A DNA stretch of 64,000 nt from Roseovarius albus. GTDB lineage: Bacteria > Pseudomonadota > Alphaproteobacteria > Rhodobacterales > Rhodobacteraceae. Positions 9,246 to 18,378 of this stretch are shown one piece after another. Position 1 is the first letter of the stretch, and every line of letters starts with the position of its first letter. The notes under the pieces are model-generated. The model did not search any database. It saw only the letters and a list, made by a program, of their open reading frames with translations, and was not told the origin of the DNA. Both the position numbers and the translations under genes were made by a program. The stretch spans positions 124,001 to 188,000 of the forward strand of contig NZ_FWFX01000003.1 in the NCBI RefSeq assembly GCF_900172335.1, in the 5' to 3' direction.

Positions 9246-10439
9246 ATGAATATCCACGAATATCAGGCGAAGGCTCTACTTCGCTCTTATGGCGCACCGG
9301 TTTCAGACGGACGCGTCGTTCTTCGTGCCGAAGAAGCCAAAACAGCAGCCGGTGAAATGGACGGCCCACTTTGGGTGGTCAAGGCGCAGATCCACGCAGG
9401 TGGACGCGGCAAAGGAAAATTCAAAGAGGCCGGCGCTGGCGAAGAGGGCGGCGTTCGTCTGGCCAAGTCGGTTGAAGAAGCCGCCGACGAAGCCAAGAAA
9501 ATGCTTGGCCGCACATTGGTCACCAAACAGACCGGCCCGGCGGGTAAACAGGTCAACCGCGTCTACATCGAAGACGGCGCAGGGATTTCAAAAGAATTTT
9601 ACCTCGCCCTGCTGGTTGATCGTGGATCGTCGCGCGTCAGCTTTGTTGCCTCGACCGAGGGCGGCATGGATATCGAAGAAGTTGCTGAAAGCACACCAGA
9701 GAAAATCCTCAGCTTCTCGGTTGATCCAGCAACCGGGTATCAGGCATTCCACGGACGTCGCATCGCTTTCATGCTGGGCCTTGAGGGTGCACAGATCAAA
9801 CAATGTGTTGGCTTGATGGGTACGCTGTACAAAATGTTCTTGGAAAAGGACATGGAGATGCTCGAGATCAACCCACTGATCCTGTCAGACAAAGGCGACC
9901 TCAAGTGCCTTGATGCCAAGATGGGTTTCGACAGCAACGCCGTCTACCGCCACCGCGACATCTCAGAACTGCGCGACGTAACCGAGGAAGACCCTAAAGA
10001 GCTTGAGGCTTCCAAATACGACCTCAACTATATCGCGCTGGATGGCGAGATCGGCTGCATGGTCAACGGCGCGGGTCTGGCGATGGCCACAATGGACATC
10101 ATTAAACTCTACGGAGCCGAGCCCGCCAACTTCCTTGATGTGGGCGGTGGCGCGACCAAGGAAAAAGTCACCGAGGCCTTCAAAATCATCACCTCAGACC
10201 CTCAGGTCAAAGGCATTCTGGTGAACATCTTCGGCGGCATCATGCGCTGCGATGTGATTGCCGAGGGCGTTGTGGCAGCCGTGAAAGAAGTCGGCCTCAA
10301 GGTGCCGCTGGTTGTTCGTCTCGAAGGCACCAAGGTGGAAGAAGGCAAAGCGATCATCAACAACTCCGATGTTGACGTCATCGCCGCCGACGACCTCAAA
10401 GACGGTGCCGAGAAAATCGTGAAAGCGGTAAAGGGTTAA
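9246..10439 (+). CDS. sucC: Succinyl-CoA synthetase beta subunit
   Basis: ADP-forming succinate-CoA ligase beta subunit, 397 residues, with the standard start [19 protein letters not shown]. It has the ATP-grasp segment [16 protein letters not shown] and the CoA-ligase half with [26 protein letters not shown] and [19 protein letters not shown] 9246 is preferred to the overlapping TTG 9243 because it gives the conserved N-terminus. It works with SucD, whose gene follows after a small lipoprotein gene. Confidence 0.98.
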   Translation: MNIHEYQAKALLRSYGAPVSDGRVVLRAEEAKTAAGEMDGPLWVVKAQIHAGGRGKGKFKEAGAGEEGGVRLAKSVEEAADEAKKMLGRTLVTKQTGPAGKQVNRVYIEDGAGISKEFYLALLVDRGSSRVSFVASTEGGMDIEEVAESTPEKILSFSVDPATGYQAFHGRRIAFMLGLEGAQIKQCVGLMGTLYKMFLEKDMEMLEINPLILSDKGDLKCLDAKMGFDSNAVYRHRDISELRDVTEEDPKELEASKYDLNYIALDGEIGCMVNGAGLAMATMDIIKLYGAEPANFLDVGGGATKEKVTEAFKIITSDPQVKGILVNIFGGIMRCDVIAEGVVAAVKEVGLKVPLVVRLEGTKVEEGKAIINNSDVDVIAADDLKDGAEKIVKAVKG

Positions 10440-10443
10440 ATCG

Positions 10444-10860
10444 TTGCGTCTGACCAAAACACTTCTCGGCCTTGGCCTCATCGCCGCCCTCGGGGCCTGT
10501 GCAGGCAAGTCGTCCCTCAAGGCCGACAGCATCCGCGCCCTGCCCGAGGTTTCGATGGATCAGGCGATGGATGCTTTCCGTCAGGTCTGCATCAATAACG
10601 GTACAGATCCGACAGGTGGTAAGGTGAAGTTCGCTCGGGGCAAGACACCCGGTGGGCGGCAAGCCTGCACCATGCGGGCCCGTCCCGAGGCGGGCGTGGA
10701 TGTTCTGCAGGATCTGCAATCTCGATTTGGCAATACGCAACAGGTTCCCGACACCATTCTCATCCAGTTCCCCGGCTATCCGAACGGGCCGCTGACATAC
10801 GTCGGTGGCAAGGACGGGACAGCCGAGGAAGGTACATATCAGGTCGGCGTCACGTCGTGA
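10444..10860 (+). CDS. Putative lipoprotein between sucC and sucD
   Basis: A 138-residue protein starting at a TTG codon four bases after the sucC stop. The N-terminus RLTKTLLGLGLIAALGACAG is a lipoprotein signal with lipobox ALGAC, so the mature protein would be anchored through Cys19. The mature part has two further cysteines (QVCINNG, RQACTMR) and no family I recognise. Its coding signal is good: no stop in 138 codons and a lipobox in frame. The non-ATG start is uncertain. The tight spacing implies cotranscription with sucCD. Confidence 0.7.
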   Translation: MRLTKTLLGLGLIAALGACAGKSSLKADSIRALPEVSMDQAMDAFRQVCINNGTDPTGGKVKFARGKTPGGRQACTMRARPEAGVDVLQDLQSRFGNTQQVPDTILIQFPGYPNGPLTYVGGKDGTAEEGTYQVGVTS

Positions 10861-10915
10861 TCCGATCATCCCAGGGCCATGAGGCCCGACACATTTTTTC
10901 AAAGGAGAACGCCAC

Positions 10916-11797
10916 ATGGCAGTCCTCGTAGACAAAAACACCAAAGTCATCTGTCAGGGTCTGACCGGCTCGCAGGGGACTTTTCACTCGGAACAGGCCA
11001 TCGCATATGGCACACAGATGGTTGGTGGGGTCACCCCCGGCAAGGGCGGACAGACCCATCTGGACCTGCCGGTTTTCGACAGCGTGCACGAGGCGAAACA
11101 CGCCACCGCCGCCAACGCATCGGTGATCTACGTGCCGCCTCCATTTGCGGCGGACAGTATCCTCGAGGCGATCGACGCCGAGATGGAACTGATCGTTGCC
11201 ATCACCGAAGGCATCCCGGTTCTGGACATGCAGCGTGTCAAACGCGCCTTGGAAGACAGCAAATCCATCTTGATCGGCCCCAACTGCCCCGGCATCATCA
11301 CACCCGACGCCTGCAAAATCGGCATCATGCCCGGCCACATCCACAAGCGTGGCTCGGTCGGCGTTGTTTCTCGCTCGGGTACTCTGACTTACGAGGCGGT
11401 GAAACAAACATCGGATGTGGGCTTGGGACAATCAACTTGTGTTGGTATCGGCGGCGACCCGATCAAAGGCACCGAGCACATCGACGTGCTGGAATGGTTC
11501 CTGGCGGATGATGAGACGCAGTCGATCATCATGATCGGCGAAATCGGCGGCTCGGCCGAGGAAGAAGCCGCGCAATTCCTGATCGACGAGGCCAAGAAAG
11601 GCCGCTCCAAACCCGTCGCGGGCTTCATCGCTGGCCGCACCGCCCCTCCGGGCCGCCGCATGGGCCACGCCGGTGCCATCGTTGCCGGTGGCAAAGGCGG
11701 TGCAGACGACAAGATCGAAGCCATGCGCGCCGCAGGCATCATCGTCGCCGACAGCCCCGCGGGCCTTGGCGAAGCGATGCTTGAGGCGATTGGCTGA
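10916..11797 (+). CDS. sucD: Succinyl-CoA synthetase alpha subunit
   Basis: Alpha subunit of succinate-CoA ligase, 293 residues, carrying the phosphorylated histidine and CoA site. Visible are [50 protein letters not shown] and the phosphohistidine motif [16 protein letters not shown]. The start has a strong AAAGGAG eight bases upstream. It is the partner of SucC. Confidence 0.98.
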   Translation: MAVLVDKNTKVICQGLTGSQGTFHSEQAIAYGTQMVGGVTPGKGGQTHLDLPVFDSVHEAKHATAANASVIYVPPPFAADSILEAIDAEMELIVAITEGIPVLDMQRVKRALEDSKSILIGPNCPGIITPDACKIGIMPGHIHKRGSVGVVSRSGTLTYEAVKQTSDVGLGQSTCVGIGGDPIKGTEHIDVLEWFLADDETQSIIMIGEIGGSAEEEAAQFLIDEAKKGRSKPVAGFIAGRTAPPGRRMGHAGAIVAGGKGGADDKIEAMRAAGIIVADSPAGLGEAMLEAIG

Positions 11798-11815
11798 TTT
11801 CGAACAAAATAGTAG

Positions 11816-11833
11816 GCCGAGCTTCAGCTCGGC
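11816..11833. repeat. Small inverted repeat after sucD
   Basis: GCCGAGCT, TC, AGCTCGGC forms an eight-base-pair stem within the sequence AGTAGGCCGAGC. There is no T run. A similar GTAGGGTGGGC-type palindrome precedes the other small membrane gene at 17172. Confidence 0.6.
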
Positions 11834-11866
11834 TTACACAAATCATCACAGTACTATGAGTTTATA

Positions 11867-12391
11867 ATGGGTCCAATTGAAGCAATCACGACATGCTTCC
11901 GCAAATATGTCACCTTTTCTGGCCGTGCGTCTCGCGCTGAATTTTGGTGGTTTGCGCTCTTTTTTATACTAGTGGATTACGGTCTCTCTCAGTTGGACAA
12001 AGCACTATTCACGTACCCGGTAATTGACCTACCATACATCACCATGTCAGGTGCTAACATGACCTTCACGTTGAGCTTAGGTTCAGGTTTTTTCTCCCCT
12101 ATATGGTCATTTCTGATTTTGCTTCCATTTCTGGCAGTAGGTTGGCGGCGGATGCAAGACGCAGGTCGCCCCGGCTATTGGTTTGCATTACTTCCGGTAT
12201 GTCTTACCGTGATCGTGGGCGCGGTTTTCCTTCTAGCCACTATCGGTGCAACCATACTCGCGCATTTCCTTTTGAAATCTAGCTTTCTCATATTGATTGG
12301 AGCGTTCGTTACTACGCTGATCAATCTTCTCGGTAGCAGCCAACAAAAAACAAACAAATACGGCCCCAACCCAAGTGAGGTAACGTCATGA
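11867..12391 (+). CDS. DUF805 family membrane protein
   Basis: A 174-residue protein with the DUF805 N-terminal signature CFRKYVTFSGRASRAEFWWFALF and the loop VGWRRMQDAGRPGYW, plus four to five membrane helices. The family is widespread and functionally unassigned. The gene looks richer in A and T than the flanking suc genes. Its TGA overlaps the sucA ATG by four bases, so sucA translation may be coupled to it. It appears inserted between sucD and sucA. Confidence 0.88.
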   Translation: MGPIEAITTCFRKYVTFSGRASRAEFWWFALFFILVDYGLSQLDKALFTYPVIDLPYITMSGANMTFTLSLGSGFFSPIWSFLILLPFLAVGWRRMQDAGRPGYWFALLPVCLTVIVGAVFLLATIGATILAHFLLKSSFLILIGAFVTTLINLLGSSQQKTNKYGPNPSEVTS

Positions 12392-15342
12392 CCGACCAAT
12401 CCCCCAACGACCAGTTTCATGCCTCGTCCTTCATGCAGGGGCACAATGCGGAGTATCTGGAGCAGCTTTATGCCCGCTACGCCAATGATCCGAATGCGGT
12501 AGATGAAGCCTGGCAGGCCTTCTTTGCCCAGCTCGGTGATGACGAAGTATCCGTCAAGGCCGAGGCGGCAGGCCCTTCATGGACCCGTCCCGATTGGCCC
12601 CCGGAACCCATGGATGACATCACCGGCGCACTGAACGGCGAATATCCGGCCGAGGCCAAGGACGCAGGCAAGAAGATCAAAGCCAAGGCAGAGGCGGCTG
12701 GGGTTGAGGTGTCTGACGAGGCCATCAAACAGGCGGTTCTGGATAGCGTCCGCGCCCTGATGCTGATCCGCGCTTACCGGATTCGTGGTCACCTGATCGC
12801 CAATCTCGATCCGCTGGATCTACGTGAAAAACCCTTCCGGCCTGAACTCGACCCGAAATCCTATGGCTTTGCCCGCGAAGATATGGACCGCCCGATCTTC
12901 ATCGACAACGTGCTTGGGCTCGAAATGGCCTCGATGCGCGAGATCCTGTCGATTGTTCGCCGCACCTATTGCGGCACCTTCGCCCTGCAATACATGCACA
13001 TTTCTGACCCCGAGCAGGCCAACTGGCTCAAGGAACGGATCGAAGGATTTGACAAGGAAATCCGTTTCACCCGCGAAGGCCGCAAGGCGATCCTGAATAA
13101 GATGGTCGAGGCCGAGGGTTTCGAGAAATACCTCCACGTCAAATACATGGGCACCAAGCGTTTCGGTCTTGATGGTGGTGAAAGCCTGATCCCGGCGATG
13201 GAGCAGATCATCAAACGCGGCGGCTCACTTGGTGTGCAAGATATCATCATTGGCATGCCCCACCGGGGTCGTCTGTCGGTGCTGGCCAATGTAATGGGCA
13301 AACCCTATCGCGCCATCTTCAACGAATTCCAGGGCGGCAGCTTCAAGCCCGAGGATGTTGATGGTTCTGGTGATGTGAAATACCACCTCGGGGCATCCTC
13401 GGACCGTGAGTTCGACGGCAACAATGTCCACTTGTCGCTGACTGCCAACCCGAGCCACCTTGAGGCGGTGAACCCGGTCGTCATCGGCAAAGCCCGTGCT
13501 AAACAAGATCAGATGGGCGACACAGACCGGATCAAGGTTCTGCCGATCCTGCTGCACGGTGACGCGGCCTTTGCCGGTCAGGGTGTTGTGGCCGAATGTT
13601 TTGGCCTCTCGGGCCTCAAGGGTCACAAAACCGGCGGCACCATGCACATCGTGGTCAACAACCAAATCGGCTTCACCACCGCTCCGCACTTCAGCCGCTC
13701 TAGCCCCTACCCGACGGATATCGCTTTGATGGTCGAAGCGCCTATTTTCCACGTCAACGGCGACGATCCAGAAGCGGTGGTTCACGCGGCCAGAGTGGCC
13801 ACCGAGTTCCGCCAGAAGTTCCACAAGGACGTCGTGCTCGACATCATCTGCTACCGCCGGTTTGGACACAACGAGGGCGACGAGCCCATGTTCACCAACC
13901 CGATCATGTACAAGAAGATCAAAAAACAAAAGACCACGCTCAGCCTCTACAGCGACCGTCTGGTTAAAGACGGGTTGATGCCCGAGGGTGAAGTCGAAGA
14001 CATGAAGGCCGCTTTTCAAGCGCATCTGGCAGACGAGTTTGAGATCGGAAAAGAATACCGGCCCAACAAGGCCGATTGGCTGGATGGCAAGTGGTCACAC
14101 CTTGACAAGAAAGACGAGGATTACCAGCGCGGCGAAACCGCGATGAAGCCCGAAACCATGGCCGAGATTGGGAAATCCCTGTCCTCGGCGCCCGAAGGCT
14201 TCCCACTGCACAAAACCGTTGCCCGCCTACTCGACACCAAAGCCAAGATGTTCGAAACAGGCACCGGCTTCGACTGGTCCACCGCCGAGGCCATGGCCTT
14301 TGGCTCGCTGCAGCTCGAAGGCTACCCGGTCCGGTTGTCCGGTCAGGACTGTACCCGCGGCACCTTCAGCCAACGCCATTCGGGCCTAATCAACCAAGAA
14401 ACCGAAGAGCGCTACTATCCCCTCAACAACATCCGCAAAGGTCAGGCGCATTACGAAGTCATCGACTCGATGCTCTCGGAGTATGCCGTGCTCGGCTTTG
14501 AATACGGCTACACGCTGGCCGAACCCAACGCGCTGACCCTGTGGGAGGCGCAATTTGGCGACTTCGCCAACGGCGCGCAGATTATGTTCGACCAATTCAT
14601 CAGCTCGGGCGAAAGCAAATGGCTGCGCATGTCCGGTCTGGTCTGCCTGCTGCCCCATGGGTTCGAAGGGCAAGGCCCCGAACACTCCTCGGCCCGTCTG
14701 GAACGGTTCTTGCAAATGTGCGGTGGTGACAACTGGATCGTAGCGAACTGTACGTCCCCAGCGAACTACTTCCACATCCTGCGCCGGCAGATGCACCGCA
14801 CCTTCCGTAAACCGCTGATCATGATGACGCCGAAATCACTGCTGCGCCACAAGCTCTGCGTTTCAGACGCCGAAGACTTCACCACCGGCTCCAGCTTCCA
14901 TCGTGTCTTGTGGGATGACGCCCAAAAAGGCCATTCCGACACCGAGCTGGTCAAGGATGGCAAAATCAAACGCGTCGTCATGTGCTCCGGCAAGGTCTAT
15001 TTTGATCTGCTCGAAGAGCGCGACAAACGCGGCCTTGATGATGTTTACCTGATGCGTCTGGAGCAGTTTTATCCGTTCCCGGCCATTTCGATGGTGAACG
15101 AACTCAGCCGGTTCAAACAGGCCGAGTTTGTCTGGTGTCAGGAAGAGCCGAAAAACCAAGGTGCCTGGTCCTTCATTGAACCCAACATCGAATGGGTCCT
15201 GCAACGGATCAAAGCCAAAAACACCCGCGCCGAATATGCCGGTCGCCCGGCCTCGGCCTCGCCTGCCACGGGCCTGGCCGCACAACACAAAGCACAACAA
15301 GAAGCGCTGGTCGACGCCGCGCTGACCAGCAAAGGGAAATAA
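12388..15342 (+). CDS. sucA: 2-oxoglutarate dehydrogenase E1 component
   Basis: Thiamine diphosphate-dependent decarboxylase of the 2-oxoglutarate dehydrogenase complex, 984 residues, as usual for the family. The N-terminal segment FMQGHNAEYLEQLYARY binds E2. Catalytic regions are MPHRGRLSVLANVMGKP, HGDAAFAGQGVVAECF, VVNNQIGFTT, VNGDDPEAVV and, in the transketolase-like half, LSGQDCTRGTFSQRH and LPHGFEGQGPEHSSARLERF. GAGG lies eight bases before the ATG, inside the overlapping DUF805 gene. sucB follows after three bases. Confidence 0.98.
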   Translation: MTDQSPNDQFHASSFMQGHNAEYLEQLYARYANDPNAVDEAWQAFFAQLGDDEVSVKAEAAGPSWTRPDWPPEPMDDITGALNGEYPAEAKDAGKKIKAKAEAAGVEVSDEAIKQAVLDSVRALMLIRAYRIRGHLIANLDPLDLREKPFRPELDPKSYGFAREDMDRPIFIDNVLGLEMASMREILSIVRRTYCGTFALQYMHISDPEQANWLKERIEGFDKEIRFTREGRKAILNKMVEAEGFEKYLHVKYMGTKRFGLDGGESLIPAMEQIIKRGGSLGVQDIIIGMPHRGRLSVLANVMGKPYRAIFNEFQGGSFKPEDVDGSGDVKYHLGASSDREFDGNNVHLSLTANPSHLEAVNPVVIGKARAKQDQMGDTDRIKVLPILLHGDAAFAGQGVVAECFGLSGLKGHKTGGTMHIVVNNQIGFTTAPHFSRSSPYPTDIALMVEAPIFHVNGDDPEAVVHAARVATEFRQKFHKDVVLDIICYRRFGHNEGDEPMFTNPIMYKKIKKQKTTLSLYSDRLVKDGLMPEGEVEDMKAAFQAHLADEFEIGKEYRPNKADWLDGKWSHLDKKDEDYQRGETAMKPETMAEIGKSLSSAPEGFPLHKTVARLLDTKAKMFETGTGFDWSTAEAMAFGSLQLEGYPVRLSGQDCTRGTFSQRHSGLINQETEERYYPLNNIRKGQAHYEVIDSMLSEYAVLGFEYGYTLAEPNALTLWEAQFGDFANGAQIMFDQFISSGESKWLRMSGLVCLLPHGFEGQGPEHSSARLERFLQMCGGDNWIVANCTSPANYFHILRRQMHRTFRKPLIMMTPKSLLRHKLCVSDAEDFTTGSSFHRVLWDDAQKGHSDTELVKDGKIKRVVMCSGKVYFDLLEERDKRGLDDVYLMRLEQFYPFPAISMVNELSRFKQAEFVWCQEEPKNQGAWSFIEPNIEWVLQRIKAKNTRAEYAGRPASASPATGLAAQHKAQQEALVDAALTSKGK

Positions 15343-15345
15343 GAG

Positions 15346-16866
15346 ATGCCAGTAGAAGTCCGCGTACCCACCCTAGGCGAATCCGTGACCGAGGCCACCG
15401 TTGCCACATGGTTCAAGAAACCCGGCGATGCCGTCGCCGCCGATGAAATGCTCTGCGAGCTGGAAACCGACAAGGTCACCGTCGAAGTGCCCGCCCCCGC
15501 CGCTGGCACCATGGGCGAGATTGTCGCCGCGGAAGGCCAGACCGTTGGCGTTGATGCCCTGCTCGCCATGATCAACGAAGGCGAAGGGGCCGCCCCGGCC
15601 CCCGCCGCCGCAGCGCCCGCCGCTGCAGCGCCTGCTGCCACAGGCGGGGGAGACAGCATCGACGTCATGGTCCCCACGCTGGGCGAATCTGTGACCGAAG
15701 CCACCGTTGCCACTTGGTTCAAAAAGGTCGGCGATGCCGTCGCTGCCGATGAAATGCTCTGCGAGCTGGAAACCGATAAAGTCTCGGTCGAGGTGCCTGC
15801 CCCTGCCTCAGGCGTGCTGGCCGAGATCGTTGCAAACGAAGGCGACACCGTACAGGCCAACGGCAAATTGGCGGTACTATCGTCTTCGGGCGGAGCCGTC
15901 GCCGCAGCCCCAGCAGCAGCCGCTGCGGCTCCCGCTGCCTCCGCCAATACCGGCAAGGATATCGAGAACGCACCATCGGCGAATGTCGCCATGGCCGAAG
16001 GCGGCCTGAGGCCTGATCAGGTACAGGGTACCGGGCGTGACGGTCGCATTATGAAAGACGATGTCGCCCGCGCCGCCGCAGCTGGTGCAAGTGCGGCACC
16101 CGCCGCAGCACCAGCCCCGGCACCCGCTGCCGCAGCACCGCGCCCGGCCTCTCCGGCAAACGATGCCGCTCGCGAGGAACGCGTCCGCATGACCAAGCTG
16201 CGTCAGACCATCGCGCGCCGTCTGAAAGAAAGCCAAAACACCGCCGCCATGCTTACCACCTATAACGAGGTCGACATGACCGAGGTGATGGCCCTGCGCA
16301 ACGAATACAAAGACGAGTTTCTCAAGAAACACGGTGTCAAACTGGGCTTTATGTCCTTCTTCACCAAGGCCTGCTGCCACGCCCTGAAAGAAGTGCCCGA
16401 GGTCAACGCCGAAATCGATGGCACCGACATCGTCTATAAAAACTTCGTCCATATGGGCATTGCCGCTGGCACGCCCACCGGTCTGGTGGTTCCGGTCATC
16501 CGCGACGCCGACGCAATGTCATTTGCAGGCATAGAAAAAGCCATCGCCGAAAAAGGCGCTCGCGCCCGTGACGGTAAGCTTAGCATGGCCGAAATGCAGG
16601 GCGGCACCTTCACCATCTCCAACGGTGGTGTCTACGGCTCGCTGATGTCCTCCCCCATCCTGAACCCGCCACAGTCAGGCATTCTGGGCATGCACAAGAT
16701 CCAGCAACGCCCGATGGTGGTGAACGGAGAGATCGTCGCCCGCCCGATGATGTATCTGGCACTTAGCTACGACCACCGCATCGTCGACGGCAAAGGTGCC
16801 GTTACCTTCCTCGTCCGCGTCAAGGACGCGCTCGAGGACCCACGTCGTCTATTGATGGATCTCTGA
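15346..16866 (+). CDS. sucB: 2-oxoglutarate dehydrogenase E2 with two lipoyl domains
   Basis: Dihydrolipoamide succinyltransferase, 506 residues. Most E2o proteins are near 400 residues with one lipoyl domain; this one has two. The lipoyl lysines are in ETDKVTVEV (Lys43) and ETDKVSVEV (Lys145), separated by Ala/Pro linkers. A peripheral-subunit-binding domain lies around residues 206-243 ([19 protein letters not shown]). The catalytic domain ends with [12 protein letters not shown] (His477). The NNGGVYGS-equivalent sequence [20 protein letters not shown] supports succinyl specificity. Confidence 0.97.
   Translation: MPVEVRVPTLGESVTEATVATWFKKPGDAVAADEMLCELETDKVTVEVPAPAAGTMGEIVAAEGQTVGVDALLAMINEGEGAAPAPAAAAPAAAAPAATGGGDSIDVMVPTLGESVTEATVATWFKKVGDAVAADEMLCELETDKVSVEVPAPASGVLAEIVANEGDTVQANGKLAVLSSSGGAVAAAPAAAAAAPAASANTGKDIENAPSANVAMAEGGLRPDQVQGTGRDGRIMKDDVARAAAAGASAAPAAAPAPAPAAAAPRPASPANDAAREERVRMTKLRQTIARRLKESQNTAAMLTTYNEVDMTEVMALRNEYKDEFLKKHGVKLGFMSFFTKACCHALKEVPEVNAEIDGTDIVYKNFVHMGIAAGTPTGLVVPVIRDADAMSFAGIEKAIAEKGARARDGKLSMAEMQGGTFTISNGGVYGSLMSSPILNPPQSGILGMHKIQQRPMVVNGEIVARPMMYLALSYDHRIVDGKGAVTFLVRVKDALEDPRRLLMDL
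15355..15885 (+). repeat. In-frame tandem duplication of lipoyl domain coding
   Basis: Lipoyl domain 1 (about 15355-15579) and domain 2 (about 15661-15885) repeat at a period of 306 bases. Long stretches are nearly identical at DNA level, including the block encoding [14 protein letters not shown]. Confidence 0.9.
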
Positions 16867-16867
16867 T

Positions 16868-17137
16868 ATGGCTACTCATGTTTTATGGCAGGCCGATGTC
16901 GCCGATTTCGATGTCTGGCTCAAGGTTTTTAACGAAGACAAATCTGTCCGAGAGGCCGCGGGCATCCGCGACCTCCACATCTGGCACGATCCGGATCAAC
17001 GCAACCATGCCATCGCCCTATTCGAGATCACCGATCTGGACAAGGCGACAGCCTTCCTCGAATCCGAGGCACTGGCCATGCACCACGAACGCGGCGGTGT
17101 GGCACATATCGAGATCAAGGTGCTGAAAGAGTCCTGA
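16868..17137 (+). CDS. Small conserved protein, ferredoxin-fold-like
   Basis: An 89-residue protein starting one base after the sucB stop. It has no signal peptide or membrane segment. Alternating strand and helix (THVLWQADVADFDVWLKVF, NHAIALFEITDLDKATAFLE, VAHIEIKVLKES) suggests a dimeric alpha-beta barrel fold like ABM or cyclase-type proteins. I recognise no function. The position implies cotranslation with sucB. Confidence 0.75.
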   Translation: MATHVLWQADVADFDVWLKVFNEDKSVREAAGIRDLHIWHDPDQRNHAIALFEITDLDKATAFLESEALAMHHERGGVAHIEIKVLKES

Positions 17138-17171
17138 GCTTAGGGCGCACTTGATCAAAAGGTGCTCGTAG

Positions 17172-17190
17172 GGTGGGCAATTTGCCCACC
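17172..17190. repeat. Palindrome before the small membrane gene pair
   Basis: GGTGGGCAA and TTGCCCACC flank a single T, in the context GTAGGGTGGGCAATTTG. It lies 34 bases after the preceding stop. Such GTAGGGTGGGC hairpins are often multi-copy in genomes; only this copy is in the window. Confidence 0.6.
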
Positions 17191-17240
17191 TAATCCATAT
17201 TTCTGGCGGATCGCTGTAATTCCAGAGGACAACATTCATA

Positions 17241-17852
17241 GTGTCAAATCGCTCGCAATACTGGCTAACGAAGAAGATAGAGTCAGCTCTGCCTCCACTT
17301 ATGTTGATACCCTTGGCGGCCCCATCGCAAAATGCTGCTATGGACATGGCAAGCCTTCGCTTGTCCATGAACGAGGCCGCCCCGATGGAAGCTTCTGGAA
17401 AGGTTCGACTTTTTACAGGAGTACGCCTTACCATAATATTATGCGCACTAGCACTTGCAATTGCATATGCACTTGGCTTGGACGCAGCTTCAAAGATTCC
17501 CGGCCAATTCGTAAAAATCTCATTAGTTGTGGCTATCGCCGCCGCCCATGGAAGATACGGCGAATTTTTCATGGCCTCCACTCAGCTGTGGAAAAACCTA
17601 TTTTGGTATATAGCCATGGTTATCTCTGGTGCCGCCGTAATTCTTTTGCCAGCGGGGCCGCTGATCCCCATAGCTGCAGCCGTCTTCTCACTGATTTTAC
17701 TTGTACCGCTTACTTACGGTGGTTGGGTTTGTTTCACGAATGTTAAGCTGGCTTTATTTGCCCGCCAGCTGTCTCGATTTTCGAAAACGCTTTCCAAATC
17801 TGACAAGGCTGAATTTCAGGTTCGTATGAAACGCAACGTTAATGCATTATGA
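17241..17852 (+). CDS. Hypothetical membrane protein
   Basis: A 203-residue protein from a GTG codon, with AGAGGA about ten bases upstream. Four hydrophobic helices are visible (LTIILCALALAIAYAL, FVKISLVVAIAAA, LFWYIAMVISGAAVILL, AAAVFSLILLVPLTYGG). The soluble tail is basic (FSKTLSKSDKAEFQVRMKRN). I do not recognise a family; the topology resembles DUF805-type proteins without their signature. Base composition is more AT-rich than sucB. The TGA overlaps the next ATG by four bases. Confidence 0.6.
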   Translation: MSNRSQYWLTKKIESALPPLMLIPLAAPSQNAAMDMASLRLSMNEAAPMEASGKVRLFTGVRLTIILCALALAIAYALGLDAASKIPGQFVKISLVVAIAAAHGRYGEFFMASTQLWKNLFWYIAMVISGAAVILLPAGPLIPIAAAVFSLILLVPLTYGGWVCFTNVKLALFARQLSRFSKTLSKSDKAEFQVRMKRNVNAL

Positions 17853-18259
17853 CCCCCGAACTCACCGCCCTCACTCTCGCCGCGCTCCTTCAGGTCATCC
17901 AGTTCGTCCTGATGTCCGTGCCCGCCAATCTGGAGCTGGGGCCGGGCAAAACTACTTCGGCGCGGGATCGCTCGAAACTGGGCGGTAGTCTCGAGGATCA
18001 GCTCAGCGATAAAACAGCGCGGCTCTATCGGGCGATGAACAATCATTTCGAAGGGCTCATTCTCTTCTCCATCGCCTGTGTGGTGATCACGCTATCTGAT
18101 CAGTCCACATCTTACACGGCTTTCTCAGCGTTCACTTACCTCGCCGCGCGCATCCTCTATATTCCAGCCTATTACTTCGGCCTGCGCCCCTGGCGCTCTG
18201 TGATCTGGTTGATCGGTTTTGGTGCCACAACCCTCATGTTGATTGCGGCGCTGGTCTGA
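17849..18259 (+). CDS. MAPEG family membrane protein
   Basis: A 136-residue four-helix membrane protein of the MAPEG (eicosanoid/glutathione metabolism) superfamily. Visible markers are RLYRAMNNHFEGLILFSIAC and ARILYIPAYYFGLRPWRSVIWLIGF, the usual NHFE and YxxG-RxxxW positions. The family includes glutathione transferase-like proteins, but bacterial members are mostly uncharacterised. It is translationally coupled to the upstream membrane gene. Confidence 0.88.
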   Translation: MTPELTALTLAALLQVIQFVLMSVPANLELGPGKTTSARDRSKLGGSLEDQLSDKTARLYRAMNNHFEGLILFSIACVVITLSDQSTSYTAFSAFTYLAARILYIPAYYFGLRPWRSVIWLIGFGATTLMLIAALV

Positions 18260-18285
18260 CCTCGCGCACCCCCAAAGACCGATTT

Positions 18286-18353
18286 GTACATTCCCGACAC
18301 CTCGGGTAACAATTGCGTACATAATCCGCGTATATGTTGTACCACTGGTACAT
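18286..18353. promoter_or_regulatory. GTACAT motif cluster and 15-bp palindrome before lpd
   Basis: Three GTACAT copies lie at 18286, 18317 and 18348. The last forms half of TGTACCACTGGTACA (18338-18352), a 15-base palindrome with one central base. The palindrome ends 26 bases before lpd, so a bound protein could block transcription or translation initiation. Confidence 0.5.
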
Positions 18354-18378
18354 AAATCAGACCCGACAGGAGACCTAA

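Noticed and set aside
15138-15992. Minus-strand 284-codon open frame across sucA/sucB
   Set aside because: It is an Ala/Ser-rich shadow of the GC-rich linker and lipoyl coding of sucB and overlaps two certain genes.
17162-17746. Plus-strand 194-codon frame overlapping the membrane gene
   Set aside because: Cys/Arg-rich with no membrane or domain pattern; it starts inside the palindrome. The other frame (17241-17852) has clear helices and a coupled overlap with the MAPEG gene.
18083-18090. GTGATCAC as a third TCA operator
   Set aside because: A single copy within the MAPEG coding sequence without a partner site; a similar one at 33133-33140 is within the MttB-family gene.
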